DNA of 64,000 nucleotides, from the NCBI RefSeq assembly GCF_006711645.1, contig NZ_CP041247.1, positions 3,472,001-3,536,000 of the forward strand, in the 5' to 3' direction. The position numbers and the translations under genes were made by a program. How positions within the stretch are numbered: position 1 is the first letter of the stretch; each line of letters begins with the position of its first letter. Shown piece after piece: positions 40,682 to 51,929 of the stretch. A model generated the notes under the pieces. The model worked only from the letters and a program-made list of their open reading frames with translations. It was not told the origin of the DNA and did not search any database. Origin of the DNA: Klebsiella electrica (GTDB lineage: Bacteria; Pseudomonadota; Gammaproteobacteria; Enterobacterales; Enterobacteriaceae).

Positions 40682-43600
40682 TTACTCGAAGGGCGGCGGC
40701 GCCAGCACTTCGCGGTTACCATTATGGCCCTGCTCGCTGACAATACCCTGCGCTTCCATCTGTTCGATAATACGTGCCGCGCGGTTGTACCCGATGCGGA
40801 ACTGGCGCTGAACGCCGGAGATAGAGGCTTTACGTTTTTCAGTGACGAAGTTCACCGCCTGATCGAACAACGGATCCAGCTCTTCACCACCGTCAAAGCC
40901 GCCGCTGCCGCCTTCGCTTTCACTATCCGACGTAATGCCGTCAACATACTGCGGACGCCCGCGCGCTTTCCAGTCCTGAACCACGGCGTGCACTTCCTGG
41001 TCGCGAACGAACGCGCCGTGGACACGCACCGGCATGGTCGAGTTCGGCCCGGAGTAGAGCATATCCCCCATCCCCAGCAGTGATTCCGCGCCGCCCTGAT
41101 CGAGGATAGTACGCGAGTCAATCTTGCTCGAGACGGTGAATGCGATACGCGTCGGGATGTTCGCTTTAATAAGACCGGTAATGACGTCAACCGACGGACG
41201 CTGCGTTGCCAGCACGAGGTGAATACCCGCCGCACGCGCTTTCTGCGCCAGACGCGCGATCAGCTCTTCGACCTTCTTACCGACGGTCATCATCAGGTCG
41301 GCGAACTCATCTACCAGGACGACGATATACGGCAGTTTTTCCAGCACCGGATGGACGGCGTCCATACTGTCTCCCGGTTTCCAGTACGGATCCGGAATCG
41401 GCCGGCCCATCCGCGCCGCTTCGGCGATCTTCTCGTTGTAACCCGCGAGGTTACGCACGCCGAGCGCCGACATCAGCTTGTAGCGACGCTCCATTTCGTT
41501 CACGCTCCAGCGCAGTGCGTTAGCGGCGTCTTTCATATCGGTGACGACTTCGGTCAGCAGATGCGGGATCCCTTCATAGACCGACAGTTCGAGCATTTTC
41601 GGGTCGATCATAATGAAGCGCACATCTTCCGGCTGCGCTTTATACAGCATGCTGAGGATCATGGCGTTGACCCCCACCGATTTACCGGAACCGGTGGTAC
41701 CGGCCACCAGCAGGTGCGGCATTTTTGCCAGATCGGCAACGACCGGATCGCCGGCGATGTCTTTCCCCAGTACCACGGTGAGCGGCGATGGGTTATCGCG
41801 GAATTTCGTGTTATCCAGCACTTCTCGCAGGTAAACGGTCTGGCGTTTTTTATTCGGCAGTTCCAGGCCCACGTACGGCTTACCTGGAATCACTTCCACG
41901 ACACGCACCGCAATGGTGGACAAGGAACGGGCCAGGTCACGCGACAGGTTTGAAATCCGCGCGGCCTTCACGCCCGGCGCCAGATTCAGTTCGAAACGGG
42001 TGATAACCGGGCCTGGTGAGTAGTTCACCACATCCGCTTTAATGCGGAAGTCCGCCAGACGGGCCTCAACCAGGCGCGCCATTTGCTCCAGCGCGAAGGT
42101 ATCCACCGGCTCGACCTCGCTCGGCGGCGGCGTCAGCAGATCCAGCGACGGCAGCGGCGTCGTCGGCCGTTGCATCGGCTGGCTGTTGCCGTTACGCATC
42201 AGCAGCGGGTGAATCAGGCTATCCTGCGGCGGCTGCGCGGCGGCTGTCTGCTGCGGCATATGGCCCTGAGGGGCCTGCTGCGGCTGATAGCTCTGTGCGG
42301 CAGGCTGAGGCTGCTGCGCCATCTGCGGAGGTTGAACCGGCTGCGCAGGTTGCTGATACGGTTGCTGTACCGGCGACGGTTGCACCGGTTGTTGATACCG
42401 CTGGGCCGGCTGCTGGTACTGCTGCACCGGCGGCTGTGTCTCCGGCATCGGTGTGAACAGCGGTTCACTCGGACCATCATCGACCAGCGCTTTCATCGGC
42501 GAGAAATCATAATCCGCAGGAGAGAACGGCGTTGCGCCCTGCGGCTGTTCGCTGCTGTAGCGCTGCTGCTGCGACGCCGCAAACTGACGGGCCAGTTCAG
42601 CTTCCGCTGCGGAATCATCCTCTTCATCCTGCATATAGACTTCGCCGTAACGCTGCTGCTGAGTGGCGGCAAACTGGCGAGCCAGCTCGTCCTGTTCCAG
42701 CGCGTCCACTTCTTCATCCGTTAACGGCTCATCGTCATAGGCCTGATTGAGTTCAGCTTTACGCGCGCGCTCTTCAGCCATACGTTGTGACGGCAGCTTA
42801 ATGCCATAAGAAGCCAGTTCGCGGCGCGTGGGGACGCGGACATGATTAGGGCGCGGCAGTTTTGGACCAATCCCCTCTTTCACCTGCGCGCGCGGCCCAC
42901 CGGATGCCGGGCTGAACAGCGGCGCAGCGGATGACGCGGTGGAAGCGGCCGCCGCCGTTGCACCCGCGCTCGTCGCCTGCTGTACGCCGGCGGCAAGGGT
43001 AGTTACCGCTGCGGCTTCGACCGAAGGCGCTGGTGGCAGTGTAACAGGCCGTGTGGCGACCGGGCTTGCCGGTTCAGGGATCGGCTGATACCAGGCGGCC
43101 AGTTGCTCGCGCTCACGCGCTCGCTTCTCTTCAACCTCTTCAAAATAATACATCGGCGGACGCTGTGGCTTCACATCCTCCTGCGGCGCTTCAGGCGCTA
43201 CGGCAGGAGCCGGTGGCTCCGGCTGATATACCGGCTGCTGTACCGGCACCTGCTCAGGCTGATATGCCTGATGCTGCGAGTAAGACGGTTCCGGCTGGTA
43301 CACCGGCTGCTGTACCGGCGCCTGCTCAGGCTGATACGCCTGATGCTGCGGGTACGACGGTTCCGGCTGGTAAACCGGCTGCTGTACCGGCGCCTGCTCA
43401 GGCTGATACGCCTGATGCTGCGGGTAAGACGGTTCCGGCTGGTAAACCGGCTGCTGTACCGGCACCTGCTCAGGCTGATATGCCTGATGCTGCGGGTACG
43501 ACGGTTCCGGCTGGTAAACCGGCTGCTGTACCGGCGCCTGCTCAGCTACCGGTTCGGCCCATACCTGTGGCGCGGCGGTTGCCGCTGCTGCTACAGCCAG

Positions 43601-44608
43601 CGGATCGGCAATGCTGTGGCTATTTAATAGCGGATCGTAAGGGTCAAAATCCCCCGGACGCGCCGCGCTGGCGCCAGAAAACAGCACATCGTCAGCATCG
43701 CCAGGACGTGCCGCACTGGCCCCCGAAAAGAGGACATCGTCCGCTGCGACGGGGGCCCCGTTGGCGCTGAACTGCACATCCTCTTCGGCATCATCCATAC
43801 GCTTGCCGGAGAACAACGCGGCATCGGTTTTACGCCCCATCGGATTGGAGAATTTCTCGGCCAGACGCTGACGACGCGCGAGCGCGCTGCGTAAAATGCG
43901 CGCACGACGAGACTCCTGCGGCTTCGCTGCGTCGTCGTAGTCGTCTTCATCGTCTTCGTATTCGTCTTCATCCACCCAGGTATCGTCCCGACGGGTACGG
44001 TTGCTGGCAAATGTCAGAACAGACAGAATCGCACCGCCGAGTTTTTCGGCAATGCTAACCCACGACCAGCCGGTGAACAGCGTTAAACCCGCCGCCCAGA
44101 TGCAGAGCAGCGCAATGGTTCCGCCGCTGCTGTGCAGCAACGGTTGCAGAGTGGTGCTCAGCAAACTGCCGATCACGCCGCCGGAGGCGAAATACCAGAT
44201 ATCATCGGCGTTAATCGCGGCCAGACCGCAGGAGGTCAGAATCAGCGCCAGTGCGCCAATCAGGCGTAGCGAAACGGCAAAGTAGTCGATGTACTCGTCG
44301 TTCTCCTGATGACGCCAGGCGAACCAGCAACCGCCGATAATAATCACCGGAATGGTATAAGCCATTACGCCAAAAATGAAAAATAGCGTATCGGCAAGCC
44401 AGGCTCCCGGGATTCCACCTATGTTATGGATAGGTTCGTGCCAGGCCGTTTGCGACCAGCTGGGATCCGAGGGATTAAAGCTGAGTAATGCCGCCATCAG
44501 CCAGATGGCAAACAGGGAGCAAAGGATGAGCAACGCCTCAAGGAGTCGGCGCCCGCTGCTTAACTTGGTCAGTTTGACTTCTTTGTCTTCGGTGTATTCC
44601 TGGCTCAA
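40682..44608 (-). CDS. ftsK: DNA translocase FtsK
   Basis: Septal DNA pump that joins cell division to chromosome dimer resolution. At 1,308 residues it is close to E. coli (1,329). About four N-terminal transmembrane helices (residues 25-190) are followed by a very long Pro/Gln-rich linker (about 200-800), then the RecA-like motor with Walker [10 protein letters not shown] and Walker [14 protein letters not shown], and the C-terminal gamma winged helix ([19 protein letters not shown]) that reads KOPS sites and activates XerD. The linker differs strongly from E. coli and holds tandem repeats, including a 24-residue unit and a doubled [16 protein letters not shown]. Confidence 0.96.
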   Translation of the reverse strand: MSQEYTEDKEVKLTKLSSGRRLLEALLILCSLFAIWLMAALLSFNPSDPSWSQTAWHEPIHNIGGIPGAWLADTLFFIFGVMAYTIPVIIIGGCWFAWRHQENDEYIDYFAVSLRLIGALALILTSCGLAAINADDIWYFASGGVIGSLLSTTLQPLLHSSGGTIALLCIWAAGLTLFTGWSWVSIAEKLGGAILSVLTFASNRTRRDDTWVDEDEYEDDEDDYDDAAKPQESRRARILRSALARRQRLAEKFSNPMGRKTDAALFSGKRMDDAEEDVQFSANGAPVAADDVLFSGASAARPGDADDVLFSGASAARPGDFDPYDPLLNSHSIADPLAVAAAATAAPQVWAEPVAEQAPVQQPVYQPEPSYPQHQAYQPEQVPVQQPVYQPEPSYPQHQAYQPEQAPVQQPVYQPEPSYPQHQAYQPEQAPVQQPVYQPEPSYSQHQAYQPEQVPVQQPVYQPEPPAPAVAPEAPQEDVKPQRPPMYYFEEVEEKRAREREQLAAWYQPIPEPASPVATRPVTLPPAPSVEAAAVTTLAAGVQQATSAGATAAAASTASSAAPLFSPASGGPRAQVKEGIGPKLPRPNHVRVPTRRELASYGIKLPSQRMAEERARKAELNQAYDDEPLTDEEVDALEQDELARQFAATQQQRYGEVYMQDEEDDSAAEAELARQFAASQQQRYSSEQPQGATPFSPADYDFSPMKALVDDGPSEPLFTPMPETQPPVQQYQQPAQRYQQPVQPSPVQQPYQQPAQPVQPPQMAQQPQPAAQSYQPQQAPQGHMPQQTAAAQPPQDSLIHPLLMRNGNSQPMQRPTTPLPSLDLLTPPPSEVEPVDTFALEQMARLVEARLADFRIKADVVNYSPGPVITRFELNLAPGVKAARISNLSRDLARSLSTIAVRVVEVIPGKPYVGLELPNKKRQTVYLREVLDNTKFRDNPSPLTVVLGKDIAGDPVVADLAKMPHLLVAGTTGSGKSVGVNAMILSMLYKAQPEDVRFIMIDPKMLELSVYEGIPHLLTEVVTDMKDAANALRWSVNEMERRYKLMSALGVRNLAGYNEKIAEAARMGRPIPDPYWKPGDSMDAVHPVLEKLPYIVVLVDEFADLMMTVGKKVEELIARLAQKARAAGIHLVLATQRPSVDVITGLIKANIPTRIAFTVSSKIDSRTILDQGGAESLLGMGDMLYSGPNSTMPVRVHGAFVRDQEVHAVVQDWKARGRPQYVDGITSDSESEGGSGGFDGGEELDPLFDQAVNFVTEKRKASISGVQRQFRIGYNRAARIIEQMEAQGIVSEQGHNGNREVLAPPPFE
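43251..43538. repeat. Four tandem 72-bp units inside the ftsK linker
   Basis: The plus-strand marker TGCTCAGGCT recurs at 43251, 43323, 43395 and 43467, exactly 72 bp apart, with a partial copy on each side. The unit encodes 24 residues of the form [20 protein letters not shown] followed by PEQ(A/V). The copies are nearly identical at the DNA level (only a few scattered substitutions), so copy number may vary between strains. Confidence 0.9.
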
Positions 44609-44658
44609 AAAAGGCTCTCCAGGTATCAGGCTGTTTCCTGCCTGCTGCTAAAACGGAC

Positions 44659-44686
44659 AACAGTGCCGGGTCACCCCGGCACTGTT
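44659..44686 (-). terminator. Hairpin between lrp and ftsK
   Basis: Perfect 12-bp stem AACAGTGCCGGG / CCCGGCACTGTT with a 4-base loop; a short TTTT follows after four bases on the reverse strand. Probable lrp terminator. Confidence 0.7.
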
Positions 44687-44743
44687 GCTGTATGGATTAA
44701 CAGGAGTGTAATCAAACTACGTCGATTTTGCACCTGTTCCGTG

Positions 44744-45238
44744 TTAGCGTGTCTTAATTACCAGACGATTACTTTGCTTGACTTCTTCCATTACCACGTA
44801 GGTGCGGGTATCGTTCACGCCCGGCAGACGTAGCAGGGTCTCGCCCAGTAATTTGCGATACGCTGACATATCCGGCACGCGGGTTTTCAACAGATAGTCG
44901 AAATCACCGGATACCAGATGACACTCTTGAATTTCTTCAAGTTTTTGCACTGCAGAGTTAAATTGCTCAAACACATCCGGCGCGCCACGATTCAGAGTAA
45001 TCTCAACAAATACCAGAAGTGATGCATCCAGATAGTGCGGGTTGAGCAGCGCCGTGTAGCCCTGAATAAAACCCTGTCTTTCCAGACGACGCACGCGCTC
45101 AAGGCAAGGCGTCGGGGAAAGTCCCACCCGTTTAGAAAGTTCGACGTTTGAAATACGCCCGTCTTTTTGCAGCTCATTCAAAATATTACGATCGATGCGG
45201 TCGAGATCTTTGCCAGGGCGCTTCTTGCTATCTACCAT
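44744..45238 (-). CDS. lrp: Leucine-responsive regulatory protein
   Basis: Global feast/famine regulator controlling amino-acid metabolism, pili and transport. The 164 residues appear identical or nearly so to E. coli Lrp. An N-terminal helix-turn-helix (ISNVELSKRVGLSPTPCLER, about residues 29-48) is followed by the RAM domain that binds leucine and forms octamers. It is divergent from trxB across 534 bases; the long upstream leader and autoregulation are known in E. coli. Confidence 0.98.
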   Translation of the reverse strand: MVDSKKRPGKDLDRIDRNILNELQKDGRISNVELSKRVGLSPTPCLERVRRLERQGFIQGYTALLNPHYLDASLLVFVEITLNRGAPDVFEQFNSAVQKLEEIQECHLVSGDFDYLLKTRVPDMSAYRKLLGETLLRLPGVNDTRTYVVMEEVKQSNRLVIKTR

Positions 45239-46741
<1,503 letters not shown>

Positions 46742-46769
46742 TCTTTACAAGTCAGTAACAAAGGTAAAG

Positions 46770-46798
46770 AAGGCGACGAAAAGTCGCCTTTATTTTTT
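46770..46798 (+). terminator. Terminator after trxB
   Basis: Stem AAGGCGAC / GTCGCCTT with loop GAAAA, followed by TATTTTTT. Confidence 0.9.
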
Positions 46799-46855
46799 CC
46801 TCGTTGTAACATTGCGTGGCCTAAAAACCTCATAACTACACCTGCTAAGTGCGCA

Positions 46856-48622
46856 ATGAATAAAAGCCGTCAACAAGAGTTAACCCGCTGGTTAAAAGAG
46901 CAAAGCATTCTCTCCCGTCGCTGGTTGATGATTTCCCGCGCGCTGGGCGTCATTAGCGGCCTGCTGATCGTCGGTCAGGCCTGGGTACTGGCGCGAATCC
47001 TTCATCGCATGATTATGGAAAATATTCCGGCGACGGCGTTGCTATTGCCGTTTATCATCCTGGTGCTGATTTTTGTTCTTCGGGCCTGGGTGATATGGCT
47101 GCGCGAGCGGGTAGGTTTCTATGCCGGGCAACATATTCGCTATGAAATACGCCGCAAGGTGCTCGATCGCCTGCAGCAGGCCGGTCCGGCGTGGATTCAG
47201 GGGAAACCCGCCGGAAGCTGGGCGACGCTGGTGCTTGAGCAAATTGATGACATGCACGATTACTACGCGCGTTATCTCCCGCAGATGACTCTCGCCGCCT
47301 GCGTCCCTCTGCTGATTGTGATCACCATTTTCCCAATCAACTGGGCGGCGGCGCTGATTCTTCTCGGCACCGCCCCGCTGATCCCGCTGTTTATGGCGCT
47401 GGTCGGCATGGGCGCGGCGGAGGCGAATCGCCGCAACTTTCTGGCGCTGGCTCGCCTGAGCGGCCACTTTCTCGACCGCCTGCGCGGGATGGAAACGCTG
47501 CGCCTCTTTCACCGCGGCGAAGCGGAAACGGACAATATTCGCCATGCTTCCCAGGATTTCCGTCAGCGGACGATGGAAGTGTTACGCCTCGCCTTTCTCT
47601 CCTCCGGCGTGCTGGAGTTTTTCACCTCGCTCTCCATTGCTCTGGTCGCGGTTTACTTCGGTTTCTCCTATCTCGGAGAGCTTAACTTTGGCCACTACGG
47701 CATCGGCGTCACCCTGATGTCCGGCTTCCTGGCCCTGATCCTGGCGCCGGAGTTTTTCCAGCCGCTGCGCGATTTAGGCACCTTTTACCATGCCAAAGCG
47801 CAGGCTATCGGCGCCGCGGATAGTCTGAAAACGTTTATGGAAAAACCGCTGGCGCAGGAGACTCGTGGTGAGAAGACCCTCAGCGACAACGAACTGATTC
47901 GTCTCGAAGCGCGCGATGTGGTCGTCAAATCGCCGGAAGGTAAAGTCCTGGCGGGGCCGCTGAACTTTACGCTCCCTGCCGGTAAACGCGTCGTACTGGT
48001 CGGGCAGAGCGGTTCCGGTAAAAGTTCGCTGTTGAATACATTGACCGGTTTTCTCCCCTACGACGGTTCACTGACGGTCAACGGCGTTGAACTGCGCGAG
48101 CTTGACGCCGGCCGGTGGCATCGTCTGCTCAGTTGGGTCGGGCAGAACCCGCAGCTCCCCGCCGCCACGCTACGCGAGAACGTTGTGCTGGCCTGGCCGG
48201 AAGCCAGCGAAGCGCAGCTTCAGCTCGCGCTGGATAAGGCCTGGGTCAGCGAATTCATCTCCCAGTTGCCGCAGGGGATTAATACGCCGGTCGGCGATCA
48301 GGCCGCTGGTCTGTCCGTCGGGCAGGCGCAGCGCATCGCCGTGGCGCGGGCGCTGCTGGTACCGTGCCGGCTGTTATTGTTGGATGAGCCGGCCGCCAGC
48401 CTTGATGCGCATAGCGAACAGCGGGTCATGCAGGCGCTCTTTAACGCCTCTTCGCAGCAAACGACGCTGATGGTGACCCACCAGTTGGAAGGCATCGCCG
48501 ACTGGGATGCCGTGTGGGTGATGCAGAATGGGCAGATTGTTGAACAAGGGACCTATAGCCAGTTGGCTATGGCCAACGGGCCTTTTGCCGCCCTGTTAGC
48601 CCACCGTCAGGAGGAGATTTAA
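46856..48622 (+). CDS. cydD: Heterodimeric cysteine/glutathione ABC exporter subunit CydD
   Basis: With CydC exports cysteine and glutathione to the periplasm and is needed for cytochrome bd assembly. At 588 residues it equals E. coli. Six N-terminal transmembrane helices are followed by a nucleotide-binding domain with Walker A GQSGSGKSS and the signature LSVGQAQR (the usual Gly is Val, as is normal for CydD). The cydC start codon follows the stop directly, and the end of the gene carries the AGGAGGAG ribosome-binding site for cydC. Confidence 0.97.
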   Translation: MNKSRQQELTRWLKEQSILSRRWLMISRALGVISGLLIVGQAWVLARILHRMIMENIPATALLLPFIILVLIFVLRAWVIWLRERVGFYAGQHIRYEIRRKVLDRLQQAGPAWIQGKPAGSWATLVLEQIDDMHDYYARYLPQMTLAACVPLLIVITIFPINWAAALILLGTAPLIPLFMALVGMGAAEANRRNFLALARLSGHFLDRLRGMETLRLFHRGEAETDNIRHASQDFRQRTMEVLRLAFLSSGVLEFFTSLSIALVAVYFGFSYLGELNFGHYGIGVTLMSGFLALILAPEFFQPLRDLGTFYHAKAQAIGAADSLKTFMEKPLAQETRGEKTLSDNELIRLEARDVVVKSPEGKVLAGPLNFTLPAGKRVVLVGQSGSGKSSLLNTLTGFLPYDGSLTVNGVELRELDAGRWHRLLSWVGQNPQLPAATLRENVVLAWPEASEAQLQLALDKAWVSEFISQLPQGINTPVGDQAAGLSVGQAQRIAVARALLVPCRLLLLDEPAASLDAHSEQRVMQALFNASSQQTTLMVTHQLEGIADWDAVWVMQNGQIVEQGTYSQLAMANGPFAALLAHRQEEI

Positions 48623-50344
48623 ATGCGCGCGCTATTACCTTATCTGGCGTTATACAAACGGCACATCTGGCTGCTGATCCTCGGCGTGGTGCTGGCTATC
48701 GTCACCCTGCTGGCCAGTATCGGCCTGCTGACGCTGTCAGGCTGGTTCTTATCCGCTTCTGCCGTCGTTGGCGTCGCCGGTATTTACAGTTTCAACTATA
48801 TGCTGCCGGCAGCCGGCGTTCGCGGCGCAGCGATTATCCGTACCGCCGGCCGCTATTTCGAACGTCTGGTCAGCCACGACGCCACTTTCCGCGTGTTACA
48901 GCATCTGCGGGTGTTTACCTTCAGTAAACTACTCCCCCTCTCCCCTGCCGGGCTGGCGCGTTTTCGCCAGGGCGAACTCCTTAACCGGGTAGTCGCCGAT
49001 GTCGATACCCTGGATCATCTCTATCTGCGGGTTATCTCGCCGCTGATTGGCGCGCTGGTTGTCATTGTGGTGGTCACCGCAGGCTTGAGCATGCTCGATG
49101 TTACGCTGGCGCTGACGTTGGGCGGTATTATGCTGGTGACCCTGCTGGTTCTGCCGCCGCTGTTTTATCGCGCCGGGAAACCCGCCGGTGAGAACATCAC
49201 ACAAATGCGCGGGCAGTACCGTCAACAGCTCACCGCCTGGCTGCAAGGACAGGCTGAACTGATGCTGTTCAGCGCCAGCGACCGCTACCGCAAACAGCTG
49301 GAGAAAACCGAGCAGCGCTGGCAGGATGCCCAGCGTCGTCAGGCAGAGCTGACGGCGCTGTCGCAGGCGTTGATGCTGCTGATTGGTGGCGTTGCCGTGG
49401 TTGCTATGCTGTGGCTCACCTCCGCTGGCGTGGGCGGCAACAGCCAGCCTGGCGCGCTGATCGCCCTTTTTGTCTTCTGCGCGCTGGCGGCATTTGAAGC
49501 GCTGGCGCCGGTCACCGGTGCCTTTCAGCATCTTGGACAGGTTATGGCTTCCGCCCGCCGAATCACGCAGATTACCGGGCAACAGCCAGAAGTCACTTTC
49601 ACCGCCGGCGACGCGCAGGCTTTCGGACCGGTGTCATTGACCTTGAACCAGGTCACCTTCGGCTATCCGCAGCAGCCTTCCCCGGCGCTGGAAAATATCT
49701 CATTGCAGGTTGGCGCAGGGCAGCATATTGCCATTCTGGGCCGCACCGGTTGCGGTAAATCCACGTTGCTGCAGCTTCTGACCCGCGCCTGGGATCCGGC
49801 TCAAGGCGAGATTCTACTCAACGACCAGCCGTTAACCCGACTCAATGAAGCAACCTTGCGTCAGGCGATGAGCGTGGTTCCGCAACGTGTGCATCTGTTT
49901 AGCGCCACGCTGCGCGATAACCTGTCGCTGGCCGCCCCCGGTGCCAGCGATGTCCAGCTGATGAAAGTGCTGGAACGCGTCGGGCTGGAAAAATTACTGG
50001 AAGATAGCGGTCTCAATGCCTGGCTGGGCGAAGGCGGTCGCCAGCTTTCCGGCGGCGAACTGCGCCGACTGGCCATTGCCCGCGCGCTGCTGCACGATGC
50101 GCCGCTGATGTTGCTCGATGAGCCGACCGAAGGTCTTGATGCGACGACGGAGAGCCAGATCCTCGATTTACTGGCTGAAGCGATGCGCGAAAAAACCGTG
50201 CTGATGGTGACCCACCGCCTGCGTGGACTGGCGCGTTTTAATCGGATAATTGTCATGGACAACGGCAAGATTATTGAGCAAGGTAGTCACGCGGAGCTGC
50301 TGGCTGAACAGGGGCGTTACTACCAGTTTAAGCAGCGTCTGTAG
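48623..50344 (+). CDS. cydC: Heterodimeric cysteine/glutathione ABC exporter subunit CydC
   Basis: Second half of the CydDC exporter. At 573 residues it equals E. coli. Walker A is GRTGCGKST, the signature is LSGGELRR and Walker B is LMLLDEPTEGLD. It is directly abutted to cydD. About 160 bases separate it from aat, so aat may be partly co-transcribed. No unusual substitution was noticed. Confidence 0.97.
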   Translation: MRALLPYLALYKRHIWLLILGVVLAIVTLLASIGLLTLSGWFLSASAVVGVAGIYSFNYMLPAAGVRGAAIIRTAGRYFERLVSHDATFRVLQHLRVFTFSKLLPLSPAGLARFRQGELLNRVVADVDTLDHLYLRVISPLIGALVVIVVVTAGLSMLDVTLALTLGGIMLVTLLVLPPLFYRAGKPAGENITQMRGQYRQQLTAWLQGQAELMLFSASDRYRKQLEKTEQRWQDAQRRQAELTALSQALMLLIGGVAVVAMLWLTSAGVGGNSQPGALIALFVFCALAAFEALAPVTGAFQHLGQVMASARRITQITGQQPEVTFTAGDAQAFGPVSLTLNQVTFGYPQQPSPALENISLQVGAGQHIAILGRTGCGKSTLLQLLTRAWDPAQGEILLNDQPLTRLNEATLRQAMSVVPQRVHLFSATLRDNLSLAAPGASDVQLMKVLERVGLEKLLEDSGLNAWLGEGGRQLSGGELRRLAIARALLHDAPLMLLDEPTEGLDATTESQILDLLAEAMREKTVLMVTHRLRGLARFNRIIVMDNGKIIEQGSHAELLAEQGRYYQFKQRL

Positions 50345-50502
50345 TCCGGCTGATTTACGCCGTTTTGCGTATATACTCAATGAGTTTCTGGCGTGCTGAA
50401 AAGAGCGGTCCGCTGCGCTGGCTTTGCCGGCATGGCGACGGACCGTGCGCTTGAAAAACCGCGAATATATTGAACAATTGCCTGGTGCGTATTGAGGTTA
50501 AA

Positions 50503-51207
50503 ATGCGTCTGGTTCAGCTCTCTCGTCAGTCCATTGCCTTCCCTTCCCCGGAGGGAGCGTTACGCGAACCCAATGGCCTGCTGGCGCTCGGCGGCGATCT
50601 CAGTCCGTCGCGTCTGCTTATGGCCTATCAGCACGGGATTTTCCCCTGGTTTTCTCCGGGCGATCCGATTTTATGGTGGTCCCCCGATCCGCGGGCGGTA
50701 TTGTGGCCCGGGCAGTTCCATCTCAGCCGCAGCATGAAGCGTTTTCACCAGCGCTCGCCCTATCGCGTGACGCTAAACCACGCATTTGGTCAGGTGATTG
50801 AAGGTTGCGCCGACAATCGTGATGAAGGGACATGGATCACCCCCGGCATCGTCAAGGCCTATCACCAGTTGCATGAGCTTGGCCATGCGCACTCGATTGA
50901 AGTGTGGCAAGGCGAGACGCTGGTGGGAGGCATGTACGGCGTAGCGCAAGGCGCGTTGTTTTGCGGCGAGTCGATGTTCAGCCGCGCGGAAAATGCGTCG
51001 AAAACGGCCTTGCTGATATTCTGCCAGGCATTTATCCGCGACGGCGGGAAATTAATAGATTGCCAGGTCCTGAATAAACACACGGCTTCGCTGGGCGCCA
51101 TCGAAATCCCCCGCCGCGATTATCTCGATGCGCTGTCGGTATTGCGCGCCCGTCGTCTGCCGGAAAGATTCTGGGTGCCCAGGGTGCTATTTACCGGCAA
51201 TGTGTAA
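50503..51207 (+). CDS. aat: Leucyl/phenylalanyl-tRNA-protein transferase
   Basis: Adds Leu or Phe to N-terminal Arg or Lys of proteins, creating N-degrons for ClpS/ClpAP, whose genes lie 3 kb away. The start at the ATG at 50503 ([18 protein letters not shown]) gives 234 residues, as in E. coli; an upstream in-frame ATG lacks similarity. The conserved [20 protein letters not shown] and [18 protein letters not shown] segments are intact. Confidence 0.96.
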   Translation: MRLVQLSRQSIAFPSPEGALREPNGLLALGGDLSPSRLLMAYQHGIFPWFSPGDPILWWSPDPRAVLWPGQFHLSRSMKRFHQRSPYRVTLNHAFGQVIEGCADNRDEGTWITPGIVKAYHQLHELGHAHSIEVWQGETLVGGMYGVAQGALFCGESMFSRAENASKTALLIFCQAFIRDGGKLIDCQVLNKHTASLGAIEIPRRDYLDALSVLRARRLPERFWVPRVLFTGNV

Positions 51208-51580
51208 ATGTTTTCAGCACATTTTTTATCGTGATGGTATAATTGCGCAGTAGAGTAGCTTCTGCCTGTTGCCCCGCCGCCGTTTGGGAATAATAAGAGT
51301 CAGATAACGCCCATCGTTCTGTCACTCCCCTTTACGTTTGCGCCTGTCATGCGGCTTATCCGTGTGAATTCCGGGCAATGCGCCAAACCTACTTCAATGA
51401 ATAATTTTCGATGCGTCAGGTAGCACCGCAAAGCGCCTGGCTGCGTCAATAACTATGTAACCGAGCGAGCGAAGGCAGCCTGAAAGATAAAGCGCACAAA
51501 CGTAAACCTTTACTTACGCGCTGAACTTCGGCATTATCTTGCCGGTTCAAAACTACGGTAGTGATACCCCAGAGGACTAG
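51208..51580 (+). promoter_or_regulatory. infA upstream region with two likely promoters
   Basis: 373 bases without a gene. A distal promoter is suggested by an extended -10, TGG-TATAAT, with the hexamer at 51238-51243. A proximal one has -35 TTTACT (51509-51514) and -10 CATTAT (51532-51537) with 17-base spacing. Two infA promoters are also known in E. coli. No tRNA gene is present here. Confidence 0.55.
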
Positions 51581-51799
<219 letters not shown>

Positions 51800-51830
51800 T
51801 AGTTTTCCGCCCTCGTGGCGTCAGATGCTG

Positions 51831-51856
51831 AAGGCCGGGATAATTCCCGGTCTTTT
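51831..51856 (+). terminator. Terminator after infA
   Basis: Stem GGCCGGGA / TCCCGGTC (one G-T pair) with loop TAAT, followed by TTTT. Confidence 0.85.
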
Positions 51857-51884
51857 CATATCTGCAGCCGGTTAAAAACGGCGT

Positions 51885-51912
51885 AAAAAAACCGGCCCGC
51901 AGGCCGGTTTTT
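51885..51912 (-). terminator. Terminator after clpA
   Basis: Stem AACCGGCC / GGCCGGTT with a 4-base loop and T-tract on both strands; it lies 18 bases beyond the clpA stop. Confidence 0.88.
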
Positions 51913-51929
51913 CCTCTCACAGAGCGGTC

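Noticed and set aside
43051..43770. A low-complexity 239-codon protein on the forward strand rich in [11 protein letters not shown] repeats
   Set aside because: It is only the antisense reading of the 72-bp ftsK repeats.
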